Origin: Cycas panzhihuaensis
Taxonomy: Eukaryota; Cycadophyta
Length of the DNA stretch: 64,000 nt
Reading direction: 5' to 3'
Assembly: GCA_023213395.1 (NCBI GenBank)
Contig: CM041465.1
Coordinates: forward strand, 13,702,001 to 13,766,000
The notes below the pieces were generated by a model that was not told the origin of the DNA, did not search any database, and saw only the letters and a list, made by a program, of their open reading frames with translations. Positions 1 to 10,650 of this stretch are shown here, in pieces. The number at the start of each line of letters is the position of its first letter. Position 1 is the first letter of the stretch. Position numbers and translations under genes: made by a program.

Positions 1-972
1 TGTTCATTTGTTGAGATTTTTGGTATATTTTTATATTACAGATATTGGTGGATGCTTTGATTTGTATTGTAGATGGAATACTCTTTGTTTGTCTATAGGA
101 TTTGGAGCATTTTGAGGAGATTTAGGGTCAAAACTAGCTCATTTCTTCCTTCTATCTCTCATTTACCTTCCCATGAAAGTCAGGGGACTATTATACAACC
201 ATAATGCTACTTGATTTTTGTCACAAGCCACTTATATAAGTTATGTGCAAACTTTATTTTTGCACTTTTTATCACATTTAATTTTATTTTAAAAACTTTT
301 TGTTTTGTCATAAACTAATCCAACAAGTAGAAATGCTATTGAATTTTCATTAGAAATCTATTTTCCTATAAGTTGCATACTCAACTAACTCTACTTTAAG
401 CTTTCTTGATGATTTAGCATGGCAAATAACTATGTGTGTGTGTGTGTGTGTATAGAATGTGATTTATGTGGATCACTAGGTATTTCGTGTAAGCCACTTG
501 AAATGCCCCTCTTTTATATTTAAAAGAAAAACAAAAAAATAAAGAAGAAAAGCATATTCTTTGAGTTTATAGTTTCATTTTAGAAGTGAAAAGGATAAAG
601 TTGTTTAGTTTTCTTATTACTTAAGCATGGTTTTCCTGATATACTTCTACTCTTACTCATAGAATTCAATTTAAATTTTGAAAAGAAAAGGAAAAAGAAA
701 ACAAAATAAAAAAGAAGATAAAAGGAACCTTTTTATTTTACATCCTACATTGCATCTTGCACTTTGTTTTGGTAGAATGTGCTTACTTTCTTAAAGGCCT
801 AATAAAGGAGAGGGTCACACTTGTTGTCAGTCCTCAAATATATAGGTTTATAGTGTTTTTCCTACCTAGGTTTCTTTGTTATATGCATTCAACTAAAAGT
901 ATATATTGGATACATTTAGGTTTTTACTACTTTCTTATTTAGTCTATTTAAGGACAAGGGTGGATTCTCATA
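1..972 (+). repeat. Tat-A 5' LTR tail (R/U5 part), truncated by window edge
   Basis: This stretch aligns by eye with about 48010-48985 and with about 58260-59420 in the same orientation. Shared landmarks are a 'caacaagtagaaatg' block with 'attagaaatctatttt' near 330-360, a GT microsatellite at 432-452 (GT/TA-expanded at 58840-58904), and 'ggcctaataaaggag' near 795. The other two copies lie downstream of LTR promoters, so this is read as the R/U5 end of the 5' LTR, with U3 outside the window. The 3' boundary is approximate: a weak PBS-like GGGGATT stretch follows near 983-989. No coding sequence is seen. Confidence 0.6.
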
Positions 973-2244
973 CTAATGAGAGGGGATTAATATTTTTCTA
1001 CCCAGATTTCATTACTAGATAAGAAACCTAATCTTATATCACTAGGTACATCAAGTCCTCTATGTCCATATTCTGAATGAGTGATTAAAGGGCATCTGGC
1101 TTCGTCACATACTAATATATGGGGTGTTGTCATCCAAGTGAGTTTCATCTCTCTCATTGAGAATAGTGTCCTCTTCTTCTTTGTCTCTTGGGAAATTAAG
1201 ACTCATTAGAATTAGATGCAAGCACTGTTAAGGCACTCTTGCATTCGTATGAGTGTCATCACTAGTATTGACAAGTCTCAATCAACTTATCCACAAGCAA
1301 ATCTATCTTTTAGTCCTAATTCCTTTAGGTGTCTCACTCTAGGTAGTTCTTTCTCTCATTCACATAGATTAAGTCTATTATTCTAGGTCATTTTAGGATT
1401 TAGATGGGTTAGGATAGGTTAAAAGCTTAGGGGGATGATAGATTCCTTAGGATAGGTACATAGACTATATAGGAGTCATGAACACTTATGCTAAATTGAT
1501 ATCTTTATACTACAAGGGCTTTTGGCTATTATTTTATTCTTCTAAGAATACTAATTGAGTAATTTATTAAAATTATCTTAGTTTCTTGCTATTATTTCAT
1601 TTAATTATCCTTGTTGGTTGATGCATGATTCCTTTTCATCTTCCTACCTATACTATCTTATTTTTATAAGGAACTTTTGCACTTATTTTTGCTTCTTCTA
1701 GTTTTTAACTCAAATGTAGCATATACATAAATTGCCCTTAGTCCTTAGCTAGTCCAAACTAATAGCTATTTGGCCCATAATCATATACACAAGATGCACA
1801 AGTGCCCTATGGGGGGCATATGTTTGCATCCTTCTTTACTAGGTTCCTTTACACCTTAGGGACTTCTTGTAAAGCTATGTTTTGTATGTCCTCTCTTCTT
1901 ATATAACTTTGTTCACTAGAGACTATACTAAGGACTTGCTGGTAGGGAATTCACCTTACATTGCTTTGCCCTTGGCCTCTCTTCTCTTTCATTATGACCC
2001 TCTAAGTTTATAGTGTTATTCTCATTCATTATGTGTGAGGATTCCTCACACATTTCCTCCTTGTTTTTAGGTCCTTCATGCATGTCACCTTCTCTTCTCT
2101 ACTTGTCCTTTTCCTATTTTTCCTCTTCTTATATATAATTATTTTCTTGTTGCCTTTAAGGCCTTCCCCCATTAGTTTATTATTAGGATTCTTCACTTAT
2201 CTCTTTCTCTAACTAGTAATCATTGATGGCTCGTTAGAGCCCTT
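973..2244 (+). other. Tat-A untranslated leader, no gene seen
   Basis: This is non-coding sequence between the presumed PBS zone and the first gag-like sequence. The part up to about 1930 is shared with 48986-49940 in the second Tat unit, including a 'gatagattccttaggatag' block near 1437. No frame over 60 codons looks protein-like. An Ogre-type extra ORF upstream of gag could once have been here, but I cannot show it. Confidence 0.45.
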
Positions 2245-3640
2245 TTGAGTTGTCATAGGACCCTTTCCATCCTTAGCCTTCATACCCTTCACAAGACCCT
2301 TACCATGCATAATATCCTTATTAGGTTTATGCCCAAGATTGCTCCTAGACCACTAAGCCTTACCCTACTTACCAACCATATTAGGGGAATGTGGAGCCCA
2401 CCTATCAATACTATGATCCTAAAGGACTTTAACAAAACCCTATTAGTTCTGTTGCCTATGTGATCAAGGTTGCCTAGCCCCTTAACCCTCCATATAGCCC
2501 AAATCCCTTAGTTCAAACCCTTGCAATTGATTAAGCCTAAGGTTGTGAGCATACCTTATATCTATTCTAGACCTAAAGTATTTCTTGGGATACTATGGGT
2601 GCCCTAAGGCCCTAGTTTGAAATAGTTATAGATGAGTGGGCCCAAATAGAGGTGGACTCATTATAGATGGGCCCACCCCATTATACCTATTTCAAACTAG
2701 TGCCTTAGTTTGAAATAGTTATAGATGAGTCCACCTCTATTTTGGTTTTATTTGTATTGACTTAGCCTCACTCTACATCCCAAACTATTGCTCGATTAAC
2801 CACTCCACCCACCCAACCATTATTCATAATGGCTTAATATTTTAGCCCTTTATTTAGGGTAATTCCCTAATCCTCTCTAGCTTTGTCCTAACATAGGAGA
2901 TCTATCCCTTTTTAGTCCCCCTCTCTATAATTTTCTATACTTTTATTCCCTAATTAATTACTCCTTTGACTCCATATTTTGTCCCTCTTTTTCATCTTAT
3001 CCTTATTATGATGGACTTGGTAGTGACATTGGGCCTCATCCCTATCTATATCAACTCAATCTGTCCACTTATATCTTGCCTAGGTATACTACCTAGTAGT
3101 AGGGACAAGGTGTATCTCATTCTTTTCCATCTTATGGAATTGATTTCCTTCACCCTTATGGGGTTGTCCTTCTAATTGGAGGTGCCTTTAGGCATAATCC
3201 CTTACCTCATCCCTCATTCTATTCTACACCTTCTTATCCATCTACCATACCTTAACCAACCCCTACTTATCAAGTCCCACCCATTCAAGCTTATCAAGCT
3301 CCCCTTGTCCCTTTATCTTCCTCACCTTATGCTACTAATTTTTAAGAAACCATGGCCTAAGCTAACCCACCTTATGAACCTTTTCTATATGGTGTTTTAG
3401 TCTATCTTTGTCTACTACCACATAGTATTCACCCTTACCTACAGGTGGCATTATCATATAAAGTTGGGGGAATCCCCTAATCTATTCCATAGTATCCCCC
3501 TTATCCATAAGATTATCCCTCTTACCCTACTCCTTAATCCTAGCCTATTTACTAGCCTCAACCTACTTATTCATCCTCTAATCCTTTAGCCTAACTTGGG
3601 GTATATCCCTTCATTGACTCTAGTACCAATCCACTTTCCC
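2245..3640 (+). pseudogene. Proline/tyrosine-rich gag-proximal region of Tat-A
   Basis: Around 3180-3640 one frame reads as a Pro/Tyr/Ser-rich low-complexity chain (for example YQVPPIQAYQAPLVP near 3268) broken by stops, running into the recognisable gag domain. The base composition (many 'ccctta' and 'cctac' words) supports a former proline-rich linker. I cannot assign a function. It may be the N-terminal part of gag or an Ogre-like ORF1. It contains a complex inverted/direct repeat at 2606-2742. Confidence 0.35.
2606..2742. repeat. Interleaved inverted and direct repeat (hairpin-forming)
   Basis: Arm 2606-2644 and arm 2667-2705 are imperfect reverse complements around a 22-bp loop. Segment 2644-2660 (aaatagaggtggactca) is a perfect 17-bp reverse complement of 2726-2742. 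Segment 2703-2730 is a near-perfect direct copy of 2609-2637. The three relations interlock within 140 bp. Confidence 0.8.
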
Positions 3641-4757
3641 TTGAATCCTTAAGGATGAATCTATCTCCTCACCCTTCTGAAATGCTTAAATTTGATGGTA
3701 CTTTATTCCAAGATCTTATTGATCATGCCAGGGTATTTATTATGGCTTATATTAATTATTGGTGCTATGACTACATTTTCATAAAGTTATTCCTTAGATA
3801 TCTTCAGGGAGACACCCTAAAGTGGTTCTATCACCTTTTGGCCTATTTCGTCATTTGTTTCTATTAGTTAGTTGACACTTTTATTAATTACTTTAATATT
3901 GCCTACACTTTCATTTTTGTAGTATTGAAATTAATTTTTTACACCTCTATTAGCTTCAACACTTTTAAGAGTGTATCCAAGGCCCTTCTCTCCATAAAAT
4001 AAAACCAAGATAAACTCAATCAAGATTTCATTTATATATTCCATGACATTCTTCATTCCTTTAAGGCCATACTTCTTAAAGACCTAAAATAGGATATCTT
4101 TATGAATGCCCTTTGTTTGAAAATCCACACTGAGGTGCTCAAGATGGGTGTAAGACATGTGACTCAACCATTACTAAATGCTTAGCCCTTGAGTGTATTG
4201 AGATCAAATCTAGTGTTAAAAAGGTTAATAGTCCTCTACCATATCATGAGGTACCCCCTCCTTTGTGAGACCAGAGGCCACCACCACCTACTTCTAAGTA
4301 ACCTACCAATAAGGCTGATATGGCCATGGACTCTCTTAACTTGGTTATTTGCTCATTTGAGTGAGTTATTAAAGATCTTAAACTTTAGCCATCCCACTCC
4401 TTGCTTGAGCAACTAGATCACCCTCATGGATATAGACCTCTCCATCAGATTATCCAGACCAAACTGAGCCAAAAAAGGATAATATAGCCCCTCCCTAAGA
4501 TAAGAAATCTCATCCCGGTTCTACTAAGTAATGGTATACCATTCATAAGCATTTTGCCCATGGAGGTGCTCACTATTGGACTCAGCATCCCATGTAAGTA
4601 CCTCATCAAGACCCTTCTTCATAGCCTACTTCCAAACCAAACTTATACCAACCTATCCATCAAGACCCTTTTTTGAGCCATAGTGCTCCTAAATAACCTA
4701 CTCAGTAATCTAACCAATGAGGAAGGGGATGACCCTAACCATAGAGGAGGTTGACAC
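3640..4757 (+). pseudogene. gag: Tat-A gag pseudogene (5' part)
   Basis: The frame starting near 3655 reads LSPHPSEMLKFDGTLFQDL, then TLKWFYHLL, then (after stops) NQDKLNQDFIYIFHDILHS and DIFMNAL. These match the plant gypsy gag domain in order: 'FDG' entry, 'LKWFY.LP' core, the 'Q...L..F..RF' helix and the 'FM.AL' end. At least five stops, mostly at expected Gln/Trp positions, break it. Gypsy-1 inserted at 4757/11797, so the 3' part of gag continues after 11796. Gag would form the particle and package element RNA; this copy cannot. Domain identity is good by family knowledge; exact ends are inferred. Confidence 0.6.
4753..4757. repeat. Target site duplication of Gypsy-1, left (GACAC)
   Basis: The same GACAC stands at 11792-11796, directly outside the other LTR. 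Confidence 0.9.
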
Positions 4758-5936
4758 TGATCTGAATCTTGAATGGGAAAGTGAAAACTTTAACCAATTA
4801 AAATAAAATCCAGAACAATATACATATTATTACATAAAATTTAAAATTTCTGGAATTTTCTTACAAAAACCCCTTTGTTTGTGCTCTGTTGAGCATGCAG
4901 TGGACTGCTGCAGCATTTTGGGAGAGAGAGAATGAGAGCTGGCGCTTCTTGAGCTACTGCTCATTTGCTGGAACCTCCGTCTCGAAGTCTGCTAAGCCAT
5001 TTTTGGTTTTCTATACCAAAAACCCCGTTTTGGGTGAGGAAGACTGGCTAGCGTCTCTTCTGGGACTGCTGCACTTTACTGACTTCTCTTCTGGACTACG
5101 GCTACGATTTTCTGGGCTCCTTCACGTTCCCTTAGCAGTTTGTTCATTGCGATTGGTAGTGTTCTCTCTCTAATGCAGGTTTTCTCACTTGGAGCTGTTC
5201 TCCTTCGAGAAAGTTATTTTCTTGTTGCTTTCTTTAAATCTTACTCTGTGCTGCGTCTAGGGCTACGGCGTCCTCTATTTTCTATCAAGAATCTCTGTCT
5301 CGATCCCCTAGATTCCTCTCTCGAATTTCGCTTAAAATTGTTTCCATTTGAGAGAGTTATTCCCGTTTTTCTGTTTTCTCCGTTTTCTAACGGTTTTCAA
5401 AATGGTTTGGAAAATCTTGGAAAAATCTGTTAATTTTAGAGTTTTCCCTCTTTGAATGAGTAGAGGATACATGTGTACACCTTCTCCTCAAATTTAGGTA
5501 CAAAGCAGTTCTGGATTTGGTACAAAACCATTCCGTTTTATTATTTTCCATTTTTGACCTGCGGTAGTAGTAGCTCGATGCTTGTAGCAGCTCAGTAGCA
5601 GCCTGTAGTAGCTCTGTAGCAGCTCTGTAGCAGCCCGTAGTAGCTCTGTAGCAACCGTAGCACTTGCGTAACACCTTGGTAGCGCCTTGGTAGCAATTAT
5701 AGCACCTTAATAGCACCTTGGTAGCAGTTGTAGCACCTTAATAGTAGCTCAGTAGCAGTTATAGCACCTTCTTGTACTTGTAGAAATACAATGTGTTTAC
5801 ATTTTTAAGCCTTTTAGAGGCATATTTCTACTAAATGAAGACCATGAAGCCTTTTTAAGGCAATTTTCTACTACATAAAGACCATTTACATGAAAAATAA
5901 TGTATTTAGAGCATTTTAAAGATCTGAAATGGATCA
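4758..5936 (-). repeat. Gypsy-1 3' LTR (1179 bp)
   Basis: It runs TGATCTG to GATCA and aligns along its length with 10651-11791. It is 38 bp longer, mainly because of extra copies of a TAGCAGC-type short repeat at about 5565-5765. The next bases (5937-5951) form the PPT on the - strand. Open frames within it (for example 4889-5173 +) are chance frames in non-coding LTR. Confidence 0.92.
5565..5770. repeat. Short tandem repeat of TAGCAnC type in Gypsy-1 LTR
   Basis: Many degenerate copies of roughly 10-bp words such as 'gtagcagctc', 'gtagcacctt' and 'gtagcaattat'. The other LTR keeps a shorter array at about 11490-11625, so copy number changed after insertion or during reverse transcription. 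Confidence 0.75.
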
Positions 5937-5951
5937 GAACTCCCATTTTTT
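5937..5951 (-). other. Gypsy-1 polypurine tract
   Basis: Read on the - strand it is a purine-rich run (AAAAAATGGGAGTTC) immediately upstream of the 3' LTR, where plus-strand DNA synthesis is primed. Confidence 0.7.
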
Positions 5952-6075
5952 AGGAGTTCATGGCCTCATGAACTTTATAGTTGTAGATGAGGGAATTTGA
6001 TTTTCCCTGTCTCCTTATTATACCATTTTGCTTTGCTAGGTACTTGTCCTTTCTCTGTAATTCTGAAGGACTCAA

Positions 6076-6549
6076 TTATGCCTCTTTGAGTCTCGATGCC
6101 TTCCTTTGAAGAATGCAATCATTTTGCATTGGTTCCTCTTTCTCTATCCGCAACTCTTTTGGGTTTGGTAAGAGTGGAACTCTGTCTTCATCTTCATCCA
6201 ACATGGATGGCTCGAACATCTTTAGATTCTCGACATTCACTACGGAATACATCTTCATGAATTCTGGAAGTTGAAGCTGGAAAGCATTTTCCCCTATTTT
6301 CTTCAAGATTGTGAAAGGACCATATCGTAAAGGCTTTAACTTTTTGCCTTCACCTTGCAATCTTTTCTTATTGAGGTGCAACCAAACTCTATCTCCTTCC
6401 TTAAAGGAATGGCTGGTTCTATGTGCATCATGCCACTGCTTGTATCTCTGTTGAGATTTTTGAAGCTGCTCTTCAACTTTGTTGATGGATTTTCCTGATT
6501 CTTTCCAAGAATCTTTGTGCCTTTTCATCTCCTTCTTCCTCCTTTCCAT
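6076..6549 (-). pseudogene. pol: Gypsy-1 integrase C-terminal part with GPF module
   Basis: The 157-residue frame holds the end of the integrase: a basic helical start (MERRKKEMKRHKDSW), then WLHLNKKRL, the GPF/Y module (LRYGPFTILKKIGENAFQL, residues about 93-111), and an acidic tail ending in KASRLKEA. It overlaps the upstream integrase frame by 77 bp in another phase, so one frameshift separates them. The GPF module helps DNA binding and target choice in this family. A chromodomain, expected in many chromoviruses at this place, is not evident; the tail may be a reduced one. It would act as part of the integration complex in the nucleus. Confidence 0.8.
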
Positions 6550-7573
6550 TTCCTGCAGAAAGTTGAGTAGAAAATTCTAAATCGAAAGGACTTGCAGGTA
6601 GAAATCCCAAACATACCTCAAATGGTGATTTCTGGGTTGAGCTATGAATAGCTCTGTTGAATGCAAACTGCAAGTATGGGAGACTTTTATCCCAAGTCTT
6701 AGGATGCTTGGCATTGTATCCTCGTAACAGCTGTACCAATGTCCTATTGACAACTTCAGTCTGGCCGTCTGTTTGAGGATGAAAAGCTATACTCATCTTT
6801 AGCTTCGTATCCATCATTCCCCAAAGTGTTTGCCAAAAATGACTTAGAAATCTACTGTCTCGATCAGAAATGATTGAGTTGGGAAGTCCAAAATACTTCC
6901 AAACATGCTGGAAAAATATTCTAGCTATGTCTTCTCCTGTATGTGTTTTCTTACAGGGAATCAACAACACCATTTTACTGAACCGATCAACAACAACAAA
7001 CAAATAATCCATACCATTTTTGGTTTGTGGTAGTCCTCCCAAGAAATCCATGGAGATACTTTCCCACGGTCGTGATGGAACAGGAAGTGGAATATACAAT
7101 CCAAACTTCCTATTGGCTGGCTTTGATGTGCTACATAATATACACCCTTGTACTACTGTAGTTACATCTTGCTGCATGTTTGGCCAATACATATATCGCT
7201 GCAAGTTTAGCAACGTCTTTCCCACTCCAAAGTGTCCTGCAACTCGAGAAGTGTGAGCTTCTCTTATCCACTTCATTCGGTCTGCATGCTTTGGAATGCA
7301 AAGCTTGTCTTGCTTGCAAAGAAGTCCATCTTCATTAGAAATGCAACTACTTTTCCTTGTCAGTTGCTCAAAGATAGGCTTGAATGCCTCATCTTTCAAA
7401 TACAAATCAACATATTCATCATGGCGTAAAGGTTGAAATTGCATAGCTACCAATAAGCTGGAATTACCTTCTTTGTTGAGGAGGTCAGGGCGACAAGTCT
7501 GTAATCTTATTTGCCGTTCCTTTCTTGTATTTAACCACGATGTGAAAGCTAGCAAATAGGACATCCACTTCAT
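6473..7573 (-). CDS. pol: Gypsy-1 integrase core and zinc-binding domain (open frame)
   Basis: A 366-residue open frame. The N-terminal part is the end of RNase H and the linker. The zinc-binding domain includes AHTSRVAGHFG and CILC (H-H-C-C; about residues 105-150). The catalytic core shows all three acidic residues: D in ISMDFLGGLP, D in IISDRDSRF and E in DGQTEVVNRT. It then continues RAIHSSTQKSPFEVCLG. The enzyme would process and join the cDNA ends to host DNA. It is the best-preserved coding stretch in the window, but the polyprotein is broken upstream (RNase H) and downstream (frameshift at about 6473-6549), so activity is unlikely. It is part of a polyprotein, so the first Met is not a true start. 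Confidence 0.88.
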   Translation of the reverse strand: MKWMSYLLAFTSWLNTRKERQIRLQTCRPDLLNKEGNSSLLVAMQFQPLRHDEYVDLYLKDEAFKPIFEQLTRKSSCISNEDGLLCKQDKLCIPKHADRMKWIREAHTSRVAGHFGVGKTLLNLQRYMYWPNMQQDVTTVVQGCILCSTSKPANRKFGLYIPLPVPSRPWESISMDFLGGLPQTKNGMDYLFVVVDRFSKMVLLIPCKKTHTGEDIARIFFQHVWKYFGLPNSIISDRDSRFLSHFWQTLWGMMDTKLKMSIAFHPQTDGQTEVVNRTLVQLLRGYNAKHPKTWDKSLPYLQFAFNRAIHSSTQKSPFEVCLGFLPASPFDLEFSTQLSAGNGKEEEGDEKAQRFLERIRKIHQQS

Positions 7574-8421
7574 GTGCCTAGCTTCTTTGCAATTTGACCG
7601 AGTCTGTAAAATTGCAAAGGCTTGTGGTCGGTGTGGATGACCACTTCTTTTCCCAACAAATAGGGTCTCAATGCTTCACTTTGCTTGGTGCAATGCATAG
7701 AGCTCCTTATCGTAAGTTGGGTAGTTTATGATGACTCCATTGAATGTCTCTGAATGGTATGCTATCGGTTTTCCTTCTTGCTTCAATCTGCTCCCATGGC
7801 ATAGCACAGGCGTCGATCTCAATTCAAATGGCTTACAGGTGAAGGTAAAGCTAACACCGGTGCCTCAGATCTTACGCTTCAAAAGCTTGAAAGCTTTTTC
7901 TTGTTCATTCTCCCAATGAAACTTTGCATGTCCTCCGTCGATGCATGAAGAGGTCTTTGTAATTTGAGAGAATCTGAAAATAAATTTTCTTAAATACTGA
8001 CATGCACCAATGAAACTTCTTACCTCTGTGGTTGTCTTGGGTGTAGGCCAACTGAGAATGACTTTGATCTTTGCTGGGTCAATCTTCAATTCTCCTCCTC
8101 CAACCACAAAACCTAAGAAGACGAGAGATTACTTTCCAAACTCGCACTTCTTTAGATTTAGTTTCAACTACTGCTCTTGGAGAACTTTGAGCACTTGCTC
8201 AACATGTTGGAGGTGCTCCTCCCATGTATGGCTAAAAATCAGAATATCATCTAGATAAACAATTATAAAGTCATCAATGAAGGGTCTTAATACCTCATTC
8301 ATCAATCTCATGAAGGGTCTTAATACCTCATACCTCATTCATTCGAACAATCCTTGCTTTGATTTGAAGGCTGTTTTCCAAGTATCCTCCTCTCGGATTC
8401 GAACCTAATGGTAACCTGATT
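7574..8421 (-). pseudogene. pol: Gypsy-1 RT C-terminal half and RNase H (broken)
   Basis: Reading - strand frames in turn shows [18 protein letters not shown] at about 8207-8262 (the YxDD motif of reverse transcriptase is intact as YLDD at 8246-8257), then KKCEFGK, a stop, FLGFVVGGGELKIDPAKI, and RSFIGACQYLRKFI (8107-7865). RNase H wording follows (YDKELYALHQAK near 7700, TDHKPL-like text near 7645) but shifts among three frames with stops. An internal duplication at about 8280-8335 adds to the damage. RT copies element RNA into cDNA and RNase H removes the RNA; this copy cannot make a continuous protein. Confidence 0.8.
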
Positions 8422-8814
8422 TCATATCCATTTTGCTAAAATATCTTCTTGCATTGCAATTTGGTCCAACAAGTCATCTATCCATGATGAGGGATGTACA
8501 TTCTTTATGGTGATCTTGTTCAATGCTCGGTAGTCAATGTACATTCTCCATCCTCCATCTTTCTTTGGCACCAAAACAATAGGTGATCCACATGGGGAAC
8601 AACTCGGCTTAATTACTCCTTGTTCCAAGAGTTCTTGAATCTGCCTCTTAATCTCTTCATTCTCCAAAACTAAGTTTCGGTAGAGACTAAGATTCGGCAA
8701 AGTTGAATCAGCAACCAGCTGGATTTCATGTTCAATTACCCTTTTTGGGGGTAGCCCTTTCGGCTCTTGGAATACATCACTGTACCTATTCTTTAGGCCT
8801 TCAATCTGCTGCAC
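8422..8814 (-). pseudogene. pol: Gypsy-1 reverse transcriptase N-terminal half
   Basis: A 130-residue frame: a protease-RT linker (LKNRYSDVFQEPKGLPPKR), QELLEQGVIKPSCSPCGSP, then LVPKKDGGWRMYIDYRALN, the fingers of the RT with the conserved DYRALNK motif. The usual 'YP.PRIDDLLDQL' is altered to HPSSWIDDLLDQI. The frame then slips and ends at a stop. It continues in other frames towards the YLDD motif at 8246-8257. Confidence 0.85.
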
Positions 8815-8832
8815 TTGCTTCCTATCCAGTGC

Positions 8833-9440
8833 CTATATTGAGGACTCTACTTGCTCGTTTTCTTCAACCTTTGGCTTTATCATAAGTAGTACAAACTTCC
8901 TACAAGCATTAATTAATCTTTTCGCTTGTTGGGAAGAGATGAGAGAAATCTTCTTCTGTGGTTTTGATGCATTGATCAGATATGATCTCCTGTCCTTGAT
9001 GAGTCGAATCTTTCTCAGCCTCCTGTGGTGAACTCCATCTGTATCATAGAGATATGGGCTGCTAAACACAACTTGACAAACATCCAAAGGGACTACTTCA
9101 CATTCAACTTCATCAATGAACTTTTTAGAAATTACAAATTTGAACTTACATTGGTGAGTAACCTGCAACTCTGAATCTTTCTGCAACCATCCAAGAGGAT
9201 ATGGTTTTGGATGTGCATGCATCTTTAATCCCAGTTTCTTTACCAATGCTTCTGAGATTAAATTCTTTTGGCTTCCTCCATCAAAGATGGCATCAACCAT
9301 GCTTTGCTTCACTTGGATTCTTACCATGAAGAGCACCTCTCTAATCTCTGGATCAACTTGCTGAGGGTTGTCTCCAGGCTCCACATTAGCCATGAGCATC
9401 AACTTCTCATTGGCTTCTTCAATGCCGCCAACATTTTCAT
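8833..9440 (-). CDS. pol: Gypsy-1 aspartic protease and linker (open frame from 9402)
   Basis: A 189-residue open frame. AIFDGGSQKNLISEALVKKL near residues 39-58 carries the retropepsin-like active site; the usual D-S/T-G is D-G-G here. It continues LGLKMHAHPKPYPLGWLQKD and then VVPLDVCQVVFSSPYLYD, wording typical of the plant gypsy protease-RT spacer. It would cut the Gag-Pol polyprotein inside the particle. Upstream bases to about 9440 continue in the same frame (EEANEKL), in a different phase from gag, so gag and protease are separated by a frameshift (accidental or programmed, not decidable here). A stop ends it before the RT frame. Confidence 0.75.
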
Positions 9441-10532
9441 CACCTCTGAGTTGAGTAAAGTTTTACCTTCAGTCTTAACTTTACCTTTCCCCTTGTTCTT
9501 GGGTCTTTTCTCTGGGTGTAGAAACCAACAGTCTTCTATGCTGTGACCCGTTCGCTTGCAATGAGTACAAGTGATTTTGATTTGGGTGGTATTAGCTTGT
9601 TTCATCTTGCCAAAACCTCTAATGGATTGTTGTCCAACTTTACCTGGAAACTTCATTCCTCGGGCAGGTTTGTTGCTACCTTCTGGAGGTGCAAACCTTT
9701 TCCTTTCGGCATAAACCTTCTTATTCCTCTTTTCTATGGCAATCGCCTTCTTGCTGGCTTCGTCGAGCGATTTGACTTTGAACAGTTGAAGTTCTTGCTG
9801 AATATGCTGGTGCAGTCCTCCAATATCTTTCGAGATCATGTCTTTGCTTGATAAAGAGATGCCCAACACAACTTGCTTACGAAATTACATTGTATAATCT
9901 TAGACATTTTGGCCTCTTTCCTGTCGGTAATATTGCCATCTAATCCTCTGTTTCTCTTCATATCCAATAGGATAGAATTGCTTCTTTATGAGGATTTTAA
10001 ACTATTACCAAGTGATTTCATTTATATTATGGGATTTAATGTATGCATTCCACCAAACTAATGCATGTTTAGTTAATTTTAACCTAGCAAAAGTTATTTT
10101 CTGCTGGTTTTTATACCCATAAATAGAGAAATAAGTTTCTAGTTGGTCTAGCTAATTATCCAATTTTTCAGCATCCAACGTTCCATCATAGATGGGCAAT
10201 TCAAGTTTTGCCTCTACCTTGAATGGATGTGTGAATACTGCTGGATTTTCATCTTCTTCATCATTTTCTTATTGGTCTTCCACCAACTCTTCATTCGTGT
10301 CTTCTTTCATCGGTTCTTCTTCTTCCTTCTTTACACCTTTGGCTGTTGAAGAAGAGGTTACAACTAGCTGCGCCACCAGCTGGGTCAGCCTGTCGAGGTT
10401 CTGCTCCATCTTCACGAACCTTTCCTCCATCTTCTGCTCCGGATCAGCCATTTTCCTTCGCTGTTTTCTTTCTCCCTCCAGAGGCTCGGTTAGAGGTTCA
10501 CCCATTAACAGATATTGGTATCTAGTTTTCAT
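9399..10532 (-). pseudogene. gag: Gypsy-1 gag with in-frame stops
   Basis: Read from 10532 the frame gives an N-terminal coiled-coil-like segment (MEERFVKMEQNLDRLTQLV), an acidic stretch, then the gag domain (LPIYDGTLDAEKLD, LTKHALVWWNAYI, FYPIGYEEKQRIRW) and a basic region with one CCHC zinc knuckle (CTHCKRTGHSIEDC, near residues 101-114 of the 9869-9399 part). The phase is kept, but about five stops interrupt it between about 10270 and 9885; each fits a single transition (for example TGG to TAG, CAA to TAA). Gag would form the particle and bind RNA. The + strand serine-rich frame at 10192-10632 is only the antisense shadow. Confidence 0.85.
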
Positions 10533-10631
10533 AAAACTACCAACAATGAAAGCAAGAAGTTTTTTTTTTTTCCTTTTCTTTTCTTTCTTTTTCTTTAAAA
10601 TCCCTAAAATCCCAAGGGTTTCAAGAAACTA

Positions 10632-10643
10632 GCTCTGATACCA
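10632..10643 (-). other. Gypsy-1 primer-binding site (initiator-Met tRNA)
   Basis: On the - strand this reads TGGTATCAGAGC, the standard complement of the 3' end of plant initiator-Met tRNA, seven bases from the 5' LTR. It is where minus-strand cDNA synthesis starts. Confidence 0.9.
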
Positions 10644-10650
10644 AAAATAT

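Noticed and set aside
4889-5433. Two + strand open frames and one - strand frame in the Gypsy-1 LTR, repeated at 11145-11478
   Set aside because: They lie wholly in LTR sequence present in both LTRs, with no family resemblance; chance frames in non-coding DNA.
10192-10632. + strand serine-rich open frame of 146 codons
   Set aside because: It is antisense to the acidic/coiled part of Gypsy-1 gag; the - strand frame has recognisable gag wording.
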